Part shown: piece by piece, positions 1-9,634 of the stretch
Numbering within the stretch: the stretch's first letter is position 1
How the letters are laid out: the number at the start of each line of letters is the position of its first letter
DNA from: Mesorhizobium alhagi CCNWXJ12-2
Lineage (GTDB): Bacteria > Pseudomonadota > Alphaproteobacteria > Rhizobiales > Rhizobiaceae
DNA length: 34,106 nucleotides
Assembly (NCBI RefSeq): GCF_000236565.1
Contig: NZ_AHAM01000187.1
Span: forward strand, 1-34,106
Direction: 5' to 3'
Translations under genes and position numbers: made by a program
Notes under the pieces: generated by a model
Databases searched by the model: none
What the model saw: only the letters and a program-made list of their open reading frames with translations
Told to the model about the DNA's origin: nothing

Positions 1-165
1 TTCCAAGCCGGATCTCGCAACACCGCGATCATGCGCCGGCGTGGCTGGGAACCTTCACCTCTCGGCAAATCTTGCCCGTTTCATCGACAATGCAGATGGC
101 GGTCTCTTTCACCGAGACATCAAGGCCCGTATAATGCTTCAGGCTGCGCTTCCTTTCCGATGCTT
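1..165 (-). pseudogene. IS110-family transposase, N-terminal fragment
   Basis: Reading the minus strand from about 165 gives a peptide with the IS110/IS902 N-terminal signature: HYTGLDVSVKETAIC, then IVDETGKICREVKVPSHA. The GLDVS segment carries the first Asp of the DEDD transposase centre. The frame then meets a stop near position 33, while a shifted frame continues with MIAVLRDPAW, so a frameshift is likely even before the window edge cuts the gene. The start codon is unclear because the 5' side runs into IS5-type sequence at about 240-270. Only the first ~50 residues are in the window. Family assignment is from motif recognition. Confidence 0.6.
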
Positions 166-271
166 GTGGCTGTTGCAAAACATGACCACGTTTACCATCG
201 CTGCGAAGCGCAGCACCTTTCTCCTACCATCCACCACCGTTCAAGGGTGAGGCTCATGCCGGATACCCATC

Positions 272-420
272 TTGCGTAGCGGCCGCAACGCCGCTCATAA
301 TGCGCACGGGTGATTTCAGTCCAGGCCATCGTGATCTCCATCGAATCTCGCAAATCCGACGGAATCGCAACCTGCTGAAATCACTCAACTCTTTTTGGAA
401 CGGACACTGAGGTGAGAGCC
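272..420 (-). pseudogene. IS5-family element, 5' end remnant
   Basis: A minus-strand ATG at 329 starts MAWTEITRAHYERRCGRYA, the typical beginning of orfA of IS427-type IS5-family transposases (usually MxWTEITRxxYRRxxxRYA). The match stops near 275, where the sequence joins the IS110 fragment. The A-rich stretch at about 380-415 upstream of the ATG could be the outer part of the same element. It is a remnant too short to be functional. Confidence 0.5.
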
Positions 421-434
421 CTGTCGCGCAGCCT

Positions 435-1665
435 TTATCGTCGCACCTCATTTGCGGCATCCGTGCGCGCCTTCTTCGGTCCCCGAGGATTCCAGCCGGC
501 AACGAAACGGGCGTAGGCCGTTTCGGCCTGTTCGACCCAGCGCCGCTCCTCTTCCCGATGGCTCTTGATGTTGTATGCATGCGCTGCTCCCTTCTGGCCG
601 CGCGCCGGGCGATGTCCGGCCTTGAGCTCAACATCGCGCAGCTTCTTGGCGTGGAGGGACGGCCGCGCCCAGGCGTAGCTCTCGTCCTTCGTCAACAGAT
701 GCCAGATCACGATGGCGAGTTTGCGGGCGGTCGCGACGGCGGCGACGTGCTGGCCGCGGCGGGCCCGGACACGCAGAAACAAGGCCCGCAGCGGTCCGGG
801 AGCACGAGCGGCGGCCCAAGCCGCCTCGACGAGCATGCCGCGGGCATGTCCACGGCCTTGCTTGGTGATGCGTCCATGATAGGCTGGGCCTGGTCCGGAC
901 TGCCTGACGCTCGGGTTCAGCCCGAGATAGCTCACAAGCTTCTGCGGGTCGATGAAGCGCGACACGTCGCCGATCGCCGCTTTCATTGCCAGCGCGACGG
1001 TCATGTCGACGCCAGGGATGGTCATCAGCCGTTTTACGGCCTTCATCCTCGAGTGCCGAGCGGGCAAGATCGCGCTCTATAACCTGGAGATCTTCGCCAA
1101 GCCGGTCGAACTCGCGCAGGTGCCGCTCAATAGCAAGCCTTTCGTCCTCCGGCACGACCTGCTCGTTCAGCCACGTCCTTCCCTTGGCGCCGCACAGATC
1201 GGCGTGCGGGCAGGATGGGATCAGATGTGCATGCAGGATCGACTGGACAATGTTCTTGAGCCGCGATCGCTGTCGGACGATCTGATTGCGACGCGTTACC
1301 TGCCGGCGCAAGGCTTGCGTCGTCTCATCCGGAACCCAGACTTCCGGCAGGAAGCCGCTGGCATAGAGCTGCGCCAGTACACCGGCGTCGATCGTATCAG
1401 TCTTGATCTTGGCATAAGCAATGACACGCACCTGCTTCGGGTTCGCGATCACCACCTTCTTCACGTATGGGCGGACGACCGTCGCAACAGATGCGGCATT
1501 GCCGGTCGCCTCGATGACGACGCTATCGGTCGGCGACAGCTTGGCGGCGAACGCCGCCAGCAGATCGCGGCGCATGTCGACGCGGCCCAGCCGCCTGAGC
1601 CTGCCGTCCTCCCAGGCCACTGCCTCGCCGAAGCCGCGATGGATATCCAGTCCGATGATGCGCAT
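435..1665 (-). pseudogene. IS110-family transposase, frameshifted
   Basis: Two overlapping minus-strand frames add up to one IS110-family transposase. The first (start at 1665) has the RuvC-like DEDD domain: MRIIGLDIHRGF with the first Asp, VVIEATGNA with Glu, and KTDTIDAGVLAQLYASG with the downstream Asp pair. At about 1045-1060 the frame is lost. The second frame, ending at 435, continues with the transposase_20 part: LMTIPGVDM, FIDPQKLVSYLGLNPS, GRITKQGRGHARGMLVEAAW. Combined length is about 400 residues, normal for the family, so a single indel separates the halves. IS110 elements lack obvious terminal inverted repeats and element ends were not resolved. Inactive unless the indel is a sequencing error. 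Confidence 0.85.
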
Positions 1666-1899
1666 GCCGCTCCCTCCTTCTCGGCTCGTTCAAAGACGGG
1701 AGCGGACGGGCAACACGACATCTACTGATCCGCGCTCGCAGCGCATCCGGGAAAGTCGTGAGGGGCGGCCATGTAACGAGCTCGGGCTCTCAGCCCACGG
1801 TCTATCGGCGGCCTGCCCGCACCTTCGTGCCCCCGGTGCCCCACGTCCCGCATGGGCTCACCATTAGGCCGCTCCTCAAGAAGAACAGCAGGACGAATA

Positions 1900-2166
1900 G
1901 GCACCACAGATCACATACCGGATAATGGCCAGGTCGAGCTCATGAACCGCACCATCAAGGACGCGACCGTCAAACGCTTCCACTACGACAGCCACGAACA
2001 GCTGCGCCAGCACCTTCAGGACTTCATCGACGCCTACAAGTTCGGCCGGCGGCTCAAGACGCTCAAGGGCCTCACGCCATACGAGTTCATCTGCAAACGA
2101 TGGACTTCAGAGCCAGATCGATTCATCATCGATCCGATCCATCAAATGCCGGGACTGAACACCTAG
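1900..2166 (+). pseudogene. IS481-family transposase, C-terminal fragment
   Basis: The frame ending at 2166 reads PDNGQVELMNRTIKDATVKR, then FHYDSHEQLRQHLQDFIDAY, LTPYEFICKRW and the terminal IHQMPGLNT. This is the C-terminal end of the IS481 rve integrase core; the Glu of NGQVE is the last DDE residue. Everything upstream of about 1900 is missing and joins unrelated IS110 flanking sequence. The GCCGGGACTGAACACCTAG stretch around the stop is probably the element's right end. An IS5-family copy starts directly after it at 2167. Confidence 0.8.
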
Positions 2167-2626
2167 CAGGCTGTTGAAAAAGGGCTCGCGGCGATGCTGT
2201 GAGCGTGATTCAGTTTCTCCGGAGAGATTCGGAGAACAAGGCATGCGCGGCGGGGACGAACGGTCTGGCGAGTTGTTCAGTTATGTTGATCTCGATGCGC
2301 GGGTGCGGCGCGATCATCCGTTGCGCCGCATTCGGGGGATTGTGAACGAGGCGCTGGCGACGTTGGAGCAAGACTTGGCGGCGCTGTATTCGCCGATGGG
2401 GCGGCCTTCGATCCCGCCGGAAAAGCTGCTGCGAGCGATGCTGCTGCAGGCGTTCTACTCGATCCGATCGGAGCGGCTTTTGATGGAGCGGCTGGAATAC
2501 GACCTTCTGTTCCGCTGGTTCGTCGGCATCGGCGTCGATGACGCGGCCTGGGACCATTCGGTGTTCTCGAAGAACCGCAACCGGTTGCTGGAAGGTGACA
2601 TCGCGGCGAAGTTCTTAGGCGCGGTG
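2167..2626 (+). pseudogene. IS5-family element, 5' copy truncated
   Basis: These 460 bases look identical to 11752-12211, the start of the full-length IS5-family copy. They include the left end CAGGCTGTTGAAAAAGGG and the transposase start MRGGDERSGELFSYVDL at 2243. The match ends at 2626-2627, in the middle of the transposase after residue 128, where it joins the 3' part of the serine recombinase gene. The base context before the left end is CTAG here and CTAA at the second copy, both fitting the YTAR targets preferred by many IS5-group elements. It encodes only the N-terminal third and cannot be active. Confidence 0.9.
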
Positions 2627-4181
2627 CGACGTCCGCCACGACATCCTTGATGAGCGCGCGCAGGAGTTGCTGACGGCATCGCATATCGACACCTGGTGCA
2701 TTCCAGGCGGCTTCAAGATCTTGCGCGAGGCCCGTGAAGTCTGGAACCGCATCGACCGGTTCCACGCGCTGGACCTCGCTCAGGCGAGCCTCGCAGCTCT
2801 CCACGCGCCTGAGCGTCGCTTCCCAGCTCTTCTCGAGCTGGGCCGCAATGAGGCGGTTCTCGGGGTCGCAGGCCGCATAGCGGCGCTCGGCGAGCGATGC
2901 CTCGTAGCGCGCCTGCTGCAGGTCCAGCTCGATCATCTGCCGGCGCCTGGCCTCGCTCTCCAGCTGCATCCGTTCAGCCTCCAACGCCGCTTCGATCGCC
3001 ATCGGCGCGACCGCCTCCAAGGCTTCGCGGATCACCGCCGCATCGGTGCGAAAGCCGTTGAACGACATGCACCGCGCCTTCGCCATCATCTGGTTGCCAC
3101 GATCGCAGCGATAGACGGGATATCCCTGTCCACGTCCGGCATAGATGACGACCAGCCTTCGCCCGCAGCGGCCACAGGAGAGAAGTCCCGGGAGCAAGGC
3201 ACGCCCGCCGCGGCCCGACTTGACCCCGCCCGCCTTGCCATAGGCGTTGGCGGCGAGCAGCTCCTGGTTCCGCTCGTACTCGCTCCATCCGATATAGCCC
3301 TCGTGATGGTCCTTGAGCACCACCGCCCACTGGCTGGCCGGCTTGTAATGACCATAGCTCTTGCGGACACGGCCATCGACGATCTCAGTGCGCTTCTCGC
3401 TCTTACCATAGACATAGGCTCCGGCGTAGAACGGGTTCTTCAGAATCGAGATTACGTTGCGGTAGCGGATCGGAACCCAGTCGAAGGACACCATCTTCTT
3501 GCCGTCGGACGGCCTGGGGAAATGCACGCCGTCGTCGGTCATCGAGATCAGCACCTGGCGCGCACTGCCGATCTCGCGGAAACGCGCGAATATGAGGCGG
3601 ATGGTCTCTTGCAGGCGAATGTCGGGATCGAACCCGAGGCCGTAATCCCGGTGCCAGACATACCCGAAAGGCACAGAGATGCGCAGTTCGCCGCGCTCTG
3701 CCTTGGCGCGGGCAGCTTCGTACATGCGGGCGCGCAGCACTCCGAGCTCGAACTCGCTGATGCTGCCCTTCATGCCGAGCAGCAGGCGATCGTTCGGCAG
3801 CCCCGGATCATAGACTCCGTCCAGATCGATTACGCGCGCATCGACTTCGCCGCACAGCTCGAGCAGACGGTGCCAGTCCGGCCCGTTACGCGACAGCCGG
3901 GACGCCTCGAGACAGAGCACCGCGCCCACCTGGCCGGTGCACAGATCGTCGACCAGCCGCTCGAAACCAGGACGTTCCACGGCCCCGCTTGCGGTGCGTC
4001 CCAGGTCCTCGTCGATCACCTCGACCTTGCGAAATCCCCAGCGCCGCGCGACGTCGACGAGCTCATATTGCCGGCGTTGGCTCTCGAGGTTGAGCTGAAC
4101 CTGCGCCTGGGTGGACTGGCGCACATAGACCACCGCCTTGCGCTTGAGGATGGTGGCCGGAATCAGATTACTGCTCGTCAT
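2627..4181 (-). pseudogene. large serine recombinase, 3' end lost
   Basis: A long serine recombinase. The N-terminal resolvase domain has YVRQSTQAQVQLNLESQR, whose Ser is the predicted nucleophile, followed by LEASRLSRNGPDW and the GMKGSISEFELGVLRAR helix. A recombinase domain with NVISILKNPFYAGAYVYGK comes next, then a zinc ribbon (GLLSCGRCGRRLVV, RCDRG, KARCMSF) and a long coiled-coil-like segment. Native coding stops being recognisable near RALIKDVVADVAP, where IS5 sequence begins at 2627. The open frame runs on to 2277 only by antisense read-through of the IS5 copy. About 520 native residues remain; relatives are longer. ATG at 4181 overlaps the upstream small gene, as in intact relatives. 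It was probably once the integrase of a mobile element, and activity is doubtful. Confidence 0.85.
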
Positions 4182-4353
4182 CGCGGCTCTCCTCCGTCAC
4201 GACGCCGGCGGCGGCCATCAGCACGTTCGCGAGCCGGGCGATCACGATCGTTCGTTGCGCTGAGCTCAGTCCGACCAGCTTGTGCGAGTCGAGCGGCATG
4301 CTGAGCTGGCGAACGATCACGAGAGATCGTGTCGGTGGTGGCAAGGTCCTCAT
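4168..4353 (-). CDS. small protein coupled to the serine recombinase
   Basis: A 61-residue protein starting at the ATG at 4353 (MRTLPPPTRSLVIVRQLSMP) and ending RDDEQ. It overlaps the recombinase start by 14 bases, so the two are probably translationally coupled. I recall similar short proteins preceding this recombinase type in rhizobial genomes, with the LVIVRPLSMPLDS and LSPAQRxxVIARLANVLM segments conserved. Function is unknown; an accessory or regulatory partner of the recombinase is an inference from position. The longer start at 4380 adds nine residues of low plausibility. Confidence 0.6.
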   Translation of the reverse strand: MRTLPPPTRSLVIVRQLSMPLDSHKLVGLSSAQRTIVIARLANVLMAAAGVVTEESRDDEQ

Positions 4354-4650
4354 GTTGCGTCTCCACGATGATGAAACCATCTGGAGAGCCTCGCCGGAAA
4401 CGGCGCTGGATCAAGAGCTTGTGCAGTTCAAGCAGCGCGGCCAGCGATACGCTTGGGGGACCCAGCTCCATCGCGGCGCAGGCGACCGGATCGATCACCC
4501 AGGCCGGAGCGGTGATGACATTGCCGGGCGCAACGACGAGGTGAACGATGCGTCCCTGCGCGCGCTCTTCGCTGTACTCGCAGCGAAGACGGCACCCGAA
4601 ATACGGATGCCAGCGATAATGGATCTCGACCTCCTGCCCAACATGGGCAG
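4350..4650 (-). pseudogene. conserved hypothetical upstream of recombinase, 5'-truncated
   Basis: The minus-strand frame contains VGQEVEIHYRWHPYFGCRLR, then CEYSEERAQGRIVHLVVAPG, IDPVACAAMELGPPSVSLAAL and LHKLLIQRRF. I recall this as the first gene of a three-gene module with the small protein and the serine recombinase. No in-frame start exists: the 5' end joins an IS66 transposase fragment at about 4650-4670. No stop is found where the family should end, near the ATG at 4353; the frame runs on through the small gene, so a 3' frameshift is also possible. Function unknown. Confidence 0.5.
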
Positions 4651-4654
4651 AATG

Positions 4655-5538
4655 ACCCCGAGATGGTCTGGCGCCGAATGGCGCGCTCGACTGCGTTGGA
4701 GTCGATGTCGAGACGACCGTCGTGCAGAAAGCGTTCGAGTGCCTCGCGGCGACTCCTGGCGTAGCGGATCGCCTCGGCGAGTTTCGACTTGCCGGAGATG
4801 CGGCCCAGTTCCTTTTCCCAGAACGGCCACAGTTCGGCAATGATGGCGGCTGACTGCTCCTGGCGTGTGGCCCGGCGGAAGTCGGGATGCTGGCCGCGGA
4901 TTTCTTCCTCGACCGCCCATAGCCCGGCCATCCGCTCGACGGTTTCGCTGGCCACGGCTGAGACGCCGGATACGTGCAATTCGTAGAAGTTGCGCCTCAG
5001 ATGCACCCAACACGCCGCAAGCGCTAGCGGACCGCCGGCGCTCCTGGCATCGGCGAGACGATTATAGGCACCCCATCCATCGACCTGGAGCAATCCAGTG
5101 TAGCCGGCGAGATGGCGCTCGACGCTCTCGCCGCCGCGGCTGTCCTCGAACCGATAGGCCACCATGGGCGGCGCCTGTCCGCCAAAGGTTCGATCGTCCC
5201 GCGCATGATCAGCGCCAGGATGCGGTCGGCTAGCGGCGTCAGATGGAAGCCGACATGACCCATCCAGTTGGCCATGGAGTTGCGGCTGATCTCGATGCCT
5301 CGCGGGCGCCGGAGCGGATCGCCTTGCGCCGCCACGCAAACACCTGCTGCGGGCTCACTCTATGCGCTCGCGCCACCGCCGAGACATTCGCTCCCGGCGT
5401 CATCGCCTCTTCCAGAACCCGCGCTTTCGCTTCATCCGACCAGCGACGGCGCAGCACCGCCGGGCTCTCGTCGAGACGATCACACACCGCCTCGATAACT
5501 GTAAATGTTCCAGGTCTGGACTTGGGTGCAGACTGCAA
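4655..5538 (-). pseudogene. IS66 remnant: tnpA start fused to pieces of tnpC
   Basis: The minus strand from 5538 encodes an IS66 TnpA-like N-terminus (RRRWSDEAKARVLEEA, then VSAVARAHRVSPQQVFAWRR, a helix-turn-helix). At about 5307 it joins the middle of tnpC (RPRGIEISRNSMANWM). A second junction or frameshift near 5180 leads to VAYRFEDSRGGESVERHLAG, LLQVDGWGAYNRLA and RLDIDSNAVERAIRRQTI, the DDE core ending in its catalytic Glu. tnpB and the start of tnpC are missing and the C-terminus is cut at about 4660. At least two internal deletions are therefore present. It cannot encode a functional transposase. Confidence 0.8.
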
Positions 5539-5539
5539 T

Positions 5540-5826
5540 CAAACCTCCCGTGAGAATCATCACGAGAGTGTCGACCCCTTCATCGATCCGCGTATCCACA
5601 GGTCGATCGATGCACAGACGCTAAGCATAAATCTTCTATCGCTTCCATAACTCTTTCTGCTCGCGCGCTGAGGCTCATCCCGTCTAGAACTTTGTCAGGC
5701 AAGGGCCGAAGCGAGACGGATTTCGGTTGAGCACTGGATGCAATGTCTGACGAACTGCCGCATCCATTGGGACAAGTCGCACGAGTGTCGGTGGCTATCG
5801 GGGAGCTACATGAACAACGTCTATGG
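5540..5826. other. no gene recognised (287 bp)
   Basis: Between the IS66 remnant and the thiolase pseudogene. A minus-strand frame (5580-5849) and a plus-strand frame starting at 5743 are open, but neither gives a recognised protein. The plus-strand frame runs into the thiolase fragment only by chance joining. Probably scrambled DNA from an IS-mediated deletion. Confidence 0.5.
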
Positions 5827-6549
5827 GATGGCTTGTGGGACGCGTTCAATGGCTATCACATGGGCAACACGGCCGAAAACGTCGCTCGCCAGTTCCAGAT
5901 CACCCGCGAAGACCAGGATCAGTTCGCGCTGGCCTCGCAGAAAAAGGCCGAGGCCGCGCAGAAGGCCGGTAAGTTCAAGGACGAGATCGTCGCCGTCACC
6001 GTCAAGGGCAAGAAGGGCGACACCATTGTCGACCAGGATGAGTATATCCGCCTTGGCGCAACGCTCGACGCCATGATCAAGCTGAATCCCGCCTTCGACA
6101 AGGACGGCACGGTGACCGCCGCCAACGCCTCCGGCATCAATGATGGCGCCGCCGGCGCGCTGCTGATGAGCGAAGCTGAAGCGGCCAGGCGCAGCATCAC
6201 GCCGCTGGCGGGCGACAGCCGGCGTCGATCCGACGATCATGGGACCGGACCGATCCCAGCTTCGCGCAAGGCGCTGGGGAAGGCCGGCTGGTCGGTCTCC
6301 GACCTCCAGTTCGTCGAAGCGAACGGCGCAGGCCTGCGCCGTAAACAAGAGCATGGGCTGGGATCCCTCAATCGTGAACGTCGGTGGCGGCGCGATCGGC
6401 ATCGGCCATCCACTCGGCGCCTCGGGCGCTCGCATCTTCAACACGCTGGTCTACGAGATGCGCCGGCGCGCGGCGCCAAGAAGGGTCTCGCGACCCTTTG
6501 CATCGGCGGCGGAATGGGCGTCGCCATGTGTGTAATGGGGCTGAACTGA
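5827..6549 (+). pseudogene. phbA: acetyl-CoA acetyltransferase, decayed C-terminal part
   Basis: Thiolase family, the enzyme that condenses two acetyl-CoA in polyhydroxybutyrate synthesis. Recognisable segments in order: [60 protein letters not shown], then in shifted frames [20 protein letters not shown], a degenerate [20 protein letters not shown], and [12 protein letters not shown] near the end, which holds the second active-site Cys. The N-terminal half with the acyl-accepting Cys is absent and at least three frameshifts lie at about 6215, 6335 and 6470. A ribosome-site-like AAAAGGAGAC at about 6611 may be what remains of the start of a downstream phbB; only a six-codon frame follows it. 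Confidence 0.85.
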
Positions 6550-6747
6550 GATGGATCGTCGACGGTCAACCTCGGTTGTCGAGATCTGACCTGCAACTCC
6601 CTAGAGCGCCAAAAGGAGACATGGACTGTGTGCAAAAATAACTTGCGAGCTTCGTGTGGACCTGGCGATGATCATCGAACGGCGATCGTGAAGACCCAGT
6701 CAGGCTTTGGCGCCGCCGGCGGGCGGCACGGCCTCGGGAGGTGAGCG

Positions 6748-8160
6748 ATGCTGGCCTCCACCAACAGTTTTCTGGACAGCGTTGACAAGAACTTCCGTCA
6801 CGCGATGTCCTTCCTCGAGCTTCCGGAGGGGCTTGCCGAGCGGATCGTTCAATGCAACTCGACCTATACAGTGCGTTTCGGGGTGAGATTGCGCGGACGT
6901 ATGTACAGCTTTGTCGGCTGGCGCTCGGTGCACAGCGAACATTGTGAGCCGGTCAAAGGCGGCATCCGCTTTACACCCGATGCTGACGCCGAGGAGGTGG
7001 AAGCGCTTGCAGCCCTGATGACGCTCAAATGCGCGCTAGTCGATGTCCCTTTTGGCGGCTCGAAGGGGGCCCTCAGGATTGACCCGCGTGAGTGGACGCT
7101 TCAGGAGCTCGAACGCATCACACGCCGTTTCACCCAGGAACTTGCCAAGCGTGGCCTGATCGGCCCTGGACTTAATGTTCCCGCCCCAGACGTGGGCACG
7201 AGCGAGCGCGAAATGGCCTGGATGGTCGACGAGTTCCGCCGTGCCAATCCCACCGATGTCATCAACGCGCGCGCGTGCGTGACGGGCAAGCCGCTCTCGA
7301 AGGGCGGAATCGCTGGACGGAGGGAAGCGACAGGCCGCGGCGTGCAGTTCGCCGTTCAAAGCTATCTCCGCGACCCGCGCACGCCCGCGATTGCTGGACG
7401 GCGAGATCTGAACGGGGCAACTGTGGTCGTTCAGGGGTTTGGCAATGTGGGCTATCACGCTGCCAAATTCCTCTCAGAAGAAGATAGCGCGCGCGTTGTA
7501 GTCATCGCCGAACGCGACGGATATGTCGCTAAACACGAAGGACTTCCCATCGAGGCGTTGAAACAGCATCACATGCGCACTGGCAGCATCCTTGGCTTCG
7601 ACGGCGCCAAGACCTTCGCGGGCGACATGTCAGGCATTGAAGAAGCATGCGACATCCTCATTCCGGCAGCGATGGAGAATGCCATTCACATTGACAATGC
7701 CGAGCGCATCAAGGCGCACCTCATCGTCGAAGCCGCAAATGGCCCGATCACATTCCAGGCCGATCAATTGCTGCGCTCTCGAGGTGTGACAATCCTCCCC
7801 GATCTCTATGTGAACGCAGGCGGTGTGGTGGTGAGCTATTTCGAATGGGTGAAGAACCTTACTCACATCCCATTCGGCTTGATGGAGAGGCGGCGTCGGG
7901 AGCGGCGCAACCAGACGATTGCCACGGCGCTGGAGCGGATGACAGGCAAGGCGTTTCCCACCGATATGCGTGACGAATTCCTTGAAGGCGGCGCCGAGAT
8001 CGATCTAGTTCGTTCGGGCCTGGAAGACGTCATGCGCAGCACCTGGGTCAACATAGCCGATCTCCTTGAGTCAAAGCCGGAACTCGGCGACTACCGGACG
8101 GCCGCCTATGTCACGTCTATTCGTCGGATTTCCGCTGCGTACGAGGCCATAGGCATCTAA
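6748..8160 (+). CDS. gdhA: glutamate dehydrogenase (Glu/Leu/Phe/Val family)
   Basis: Full-length 470-residue amino acid dehydrogenase, probably NAD(P)-dependent oxidative deamination of glutamate to 2-oxoglutarate and ammonium, or the reverse. Seen: the substrate-binding KGGIRFTPDADAEEVEALA, the catalytic-Lys segment LMTLKCALVDVPFGGSKGAL, PAPDVGTSEREMAWM, and the nucleotide-binding VVVQGFGNVGYHAAKFL. NAGGVVVSYFEWVKN and the C-terminal helices are present, so the gene appears intact. The start at 6748 is supported by a strong GGGAGGTGA ribosome site just upstream. It stands alone between a thiolase pseudogene and the quorum-sensing block, with no operon partner. Which coenzyme and amino acid it prefers cannot be read from the sequence. 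Confidence 0.9.
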   Translation: MLASTNSFLDSVDKNFRHAMSFLELPEGLAERIVQCNSTYTVRFGVRLRGRMYSFVGWRSVHSEHCEPVKGGIRFTPDADAEEVEALAALMTLKCALVDVPFGGSKGALRIDPREWTLQELERITRRFTQELAKRGLIGPGLNVPAPDVGTSEREMAWMVDEFRRANPTDVINARACVTGKPLSKGGIAGRREATGRGVQFAVQSYLRDPRTPAIAGRRDLNGATVVVQGFGNVGYHAAKFLSEEDSARVVVIAERDGYVAKHEGLPIEALKQHHMRTGSILGFDGAKTFAGDMSGIEEACDILIPAAMENAIHIDNAERIKAHLIVEAANGPITFQADQLLRSRGVTILPDLYVNAGGVVVSYFEWVKNLTHIPFGLMERRRRERRNQTIATALERMTGKAFPTDMRDEFLEGGAEIDLVRSGLEDVMRSTWVNIADLLESKPELGDYRTAAYVTSIRRISAAYEAIGI

Positions 8161-8808
8161 GCACCAATTCAGAAAAATTGTGAAGGCGGAGACGAGACGA
8201 TGCCGGGACGTATCGAGCAATTGGGAGAGGTGATTTCTCGGGTCCGGCACCTTTCTGTCGGCGCGCGCAACCCGAAGACTTACCGGCATCCACCGACAGC
8301 GTGCGTCTATGTTCGGTTTCGCCGACCTGGCCTTCCGGTGCACGCTCGCGGCCGAAATCCGCCCTGCCAAAACTAAAGCTTGCCGCTGTCCGGTTGTCAC
8401 GCGACCGAGACCTAAGCGCGGCGCGCCCTGCCGGTGTCCTCCCCACCGGCAGGGCAATATTCTGAAAGCGCTGTATAGGAGTGCTTCCAGCGCATCCGAT
8501 CGAAGGCTTGAGCTGCCGCCGCGCACGGCAGCTTCCTGCGCGCGGCCGAAGTGCTTCGTATCAAGCCACTCTGCATTAAGCCGTTGAATTGCGCGCTGCT
8601 GGACGCGCGTCTCGGAATGCACCGTTCGAAAAGTCCAGCGGTAGCTGCGGTTGACGACGCTTGGCGAACGTCGCGGGGTTTTATTGAGACGGTCGTCACA
8701 TGCCAGCCATTGCCCGCGAGATTGGCTGCGCTCAGCCAGTAGGCCGACAGTCGGGCTCTAACGTCGGGGCGGCGCACAGCAGAGAAATCGATCATTGAGT
8801 TCAAGGCA
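8161..8808. other. long intergenic stretch, no gene supported (648 bp)
   Basis: A short frame starting at 8200 (MPGRIEQLGEVISRVRHLSV) has a plausible-looking start, but after about 27 residues it becomes unlikely protein. It may be a fragment of a small rhizobial hypothetical. A GC-rich inverted repeat, CCTGCCGGTGTCCTCCCCACCGGCAGG at 8428-8454 (arms CCTGCCGGTG and CACCGGCAGG), could form a hairpin. It lacks a clear T-run. Other open frames here show no recognisable family. Confidence 0.45.
8428..8454. terminator. GC-rich hairpin, possible terminator
   Basis: Perfect 10-bp arms CCTGCCGGTG / CACCGGCAGG enclose a 7-base loop (TCCTCCC). It lies about 270 bases after the gdhA stop codon. No strong T-run follows on either strand, so intrinsic termination is uncertain. 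Confidence 0.35.
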
Positions 8809-9546
8809 ATGACGAAGGACATGCAACTTCTCTTCGAGACATTCATGGAACATCCGTCGGAAAGCGTCGATGAGGCGGATTTCCGCGACGCCATGGCTGG
8901 TGCGGCCTCAAGCCTCGAGCTGATCACATTTGCCTACCTGTCCTTGCCATCGCAACCTTCCGGCAAGCCCAGGCTGATCTCGAATTATCCGGCTCGCTGG
9001 ACCGCGCACTACCTGCAAAACCGGTATCAGAAGATCGATCCAGTCATCATGCGTGCACGTTGTGGCGGATGCCCGTTTCGGTGGGGATCGGATATGCGCG
9101 GCTTTGCGACATCGCAGGTTCAGCAAAGGCTGTTCGACGAAGCGGCCGAGTTCAGCATCCGCTGTGGGTTGACGATCCCGATTGTCGATCGCCGCGGCTG
9201 CACCGCAGCAGTGACCTTTGCCGCTGATGAACCCAATCCGACGTTCCTGCGCGTTGCCGAACGGTATGAACAAGCCCTTCAGCTCATGGCGACCTGCTTT
9301 CACATCTACGTTCGCCGCAAGCTGTCCGGCAATGGGATGGTGGACGGCGTTTTGCTGACGCCGCGTGAATATGAGTGCCTGCAATGGGCCGCGCGCGGCA
9401 AGTCCGCCTGGGATATCGCCGGCATCTTGGGCATCAAGCCGCGCACCGCCGCCTTCCATCTGGACAATGCCAAGAAGAAGCTCGGCGTGCGCACGATCAC
9501 CCAGGCAGCCGTGCGACTAGCCGACTCCAGATCTAGAATCCACTGA
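8809..9546 (+). CDS. traR: LuxR-family quorum-sensing regulator (TraR-like)
   Basis: A 245-residue LuxR-type activator that should bind an N-acyl-homoserine lactone and then DNA. The N-terminal autoinducer domain shows the conserved pattern W64, Y68, IDPV with D77-P78, PFRW with W92, and RCGLTIPI with G120, spaced as in TraR. The C-terminal GerE helix-turn-helix (about 183-240) has LTPREYECLQWAARGKSAWD, IAGILGIKPRTAAFHL and KKKLGV. The start at 8809 has AAGG five bases upstream; MQLLF four codons later is an alternative. It lies directly upstream of a broken luxI gene and near qseM/qseC-like genes. The symbol follows the Mesorhizobium symbiosis-island TraR by context; another rhizobial LuxR name is possible. 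Confidence 0.85.
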   Translation: MTKDMQLLFETFMEHPSESVDEADFRDAMAGAASSLELITFAYLSLPSQPSGKPRLISNYPARWTAHYLQNRYQKIDPVIMRARCGGCPFRWGSDMRGFATSQVQQRLFDEAAEFSIRCGLTIPIVDRRGCTAAVTFAADEPNPTFLRVAERYEQALQLMATCFHIYVRRKLSGNGMVDGVLLTPREYECLQWAARGKSAWDIAGILGIKPRTAAFHLDNAKKKLGVRTITQAAVRLADSRSRIH

Positions 9547-9559
9547 CAAGCCATTTCTG

Positions 9560-9577
9560 CCTGCATAGGTGCACAGG
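9560..9577. promoter_or_regulatory. possible tra/lux box upstream of luxI remnant
   Basis: CCTGCATAGGTGCACAGG is an 18-bp imperfect palindrome (outer arms CCTG/CAGG, containing TGCA twice) in the luxR-luxI gap, 58 bases before the luxI ATG. Length and position suit a LuxR-type operator, but only the outer four pairs and one inner pair are symmetrical. Its regulatory role is inferred. Confidence 0.35.
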
Positions 9578-9634
9578 CTGTTTCGGCGGGCGCATTCGCC
9601 TCAAATGCCAGGTCATTTCTGCCCGGAGGCCCTC

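Noticed and set aside
952-1728. Plus-strand open frame of 258 codons
   Set aside because: Antisense shadow of the IS110 transposase.
2277-2626. C-terminal extension of the recombinase frame to 634 residues
   Set aside because: The extension is translated from the antisense strand of the IS5 copy and is not native recombinase sequence.
2667-4304. Long plus-strand open frame of 545 codons
   Set aside because: It is antisense to the serine recombinase, and its translation has no domain and is rich in residues expected from GC-skewed shadow frames.
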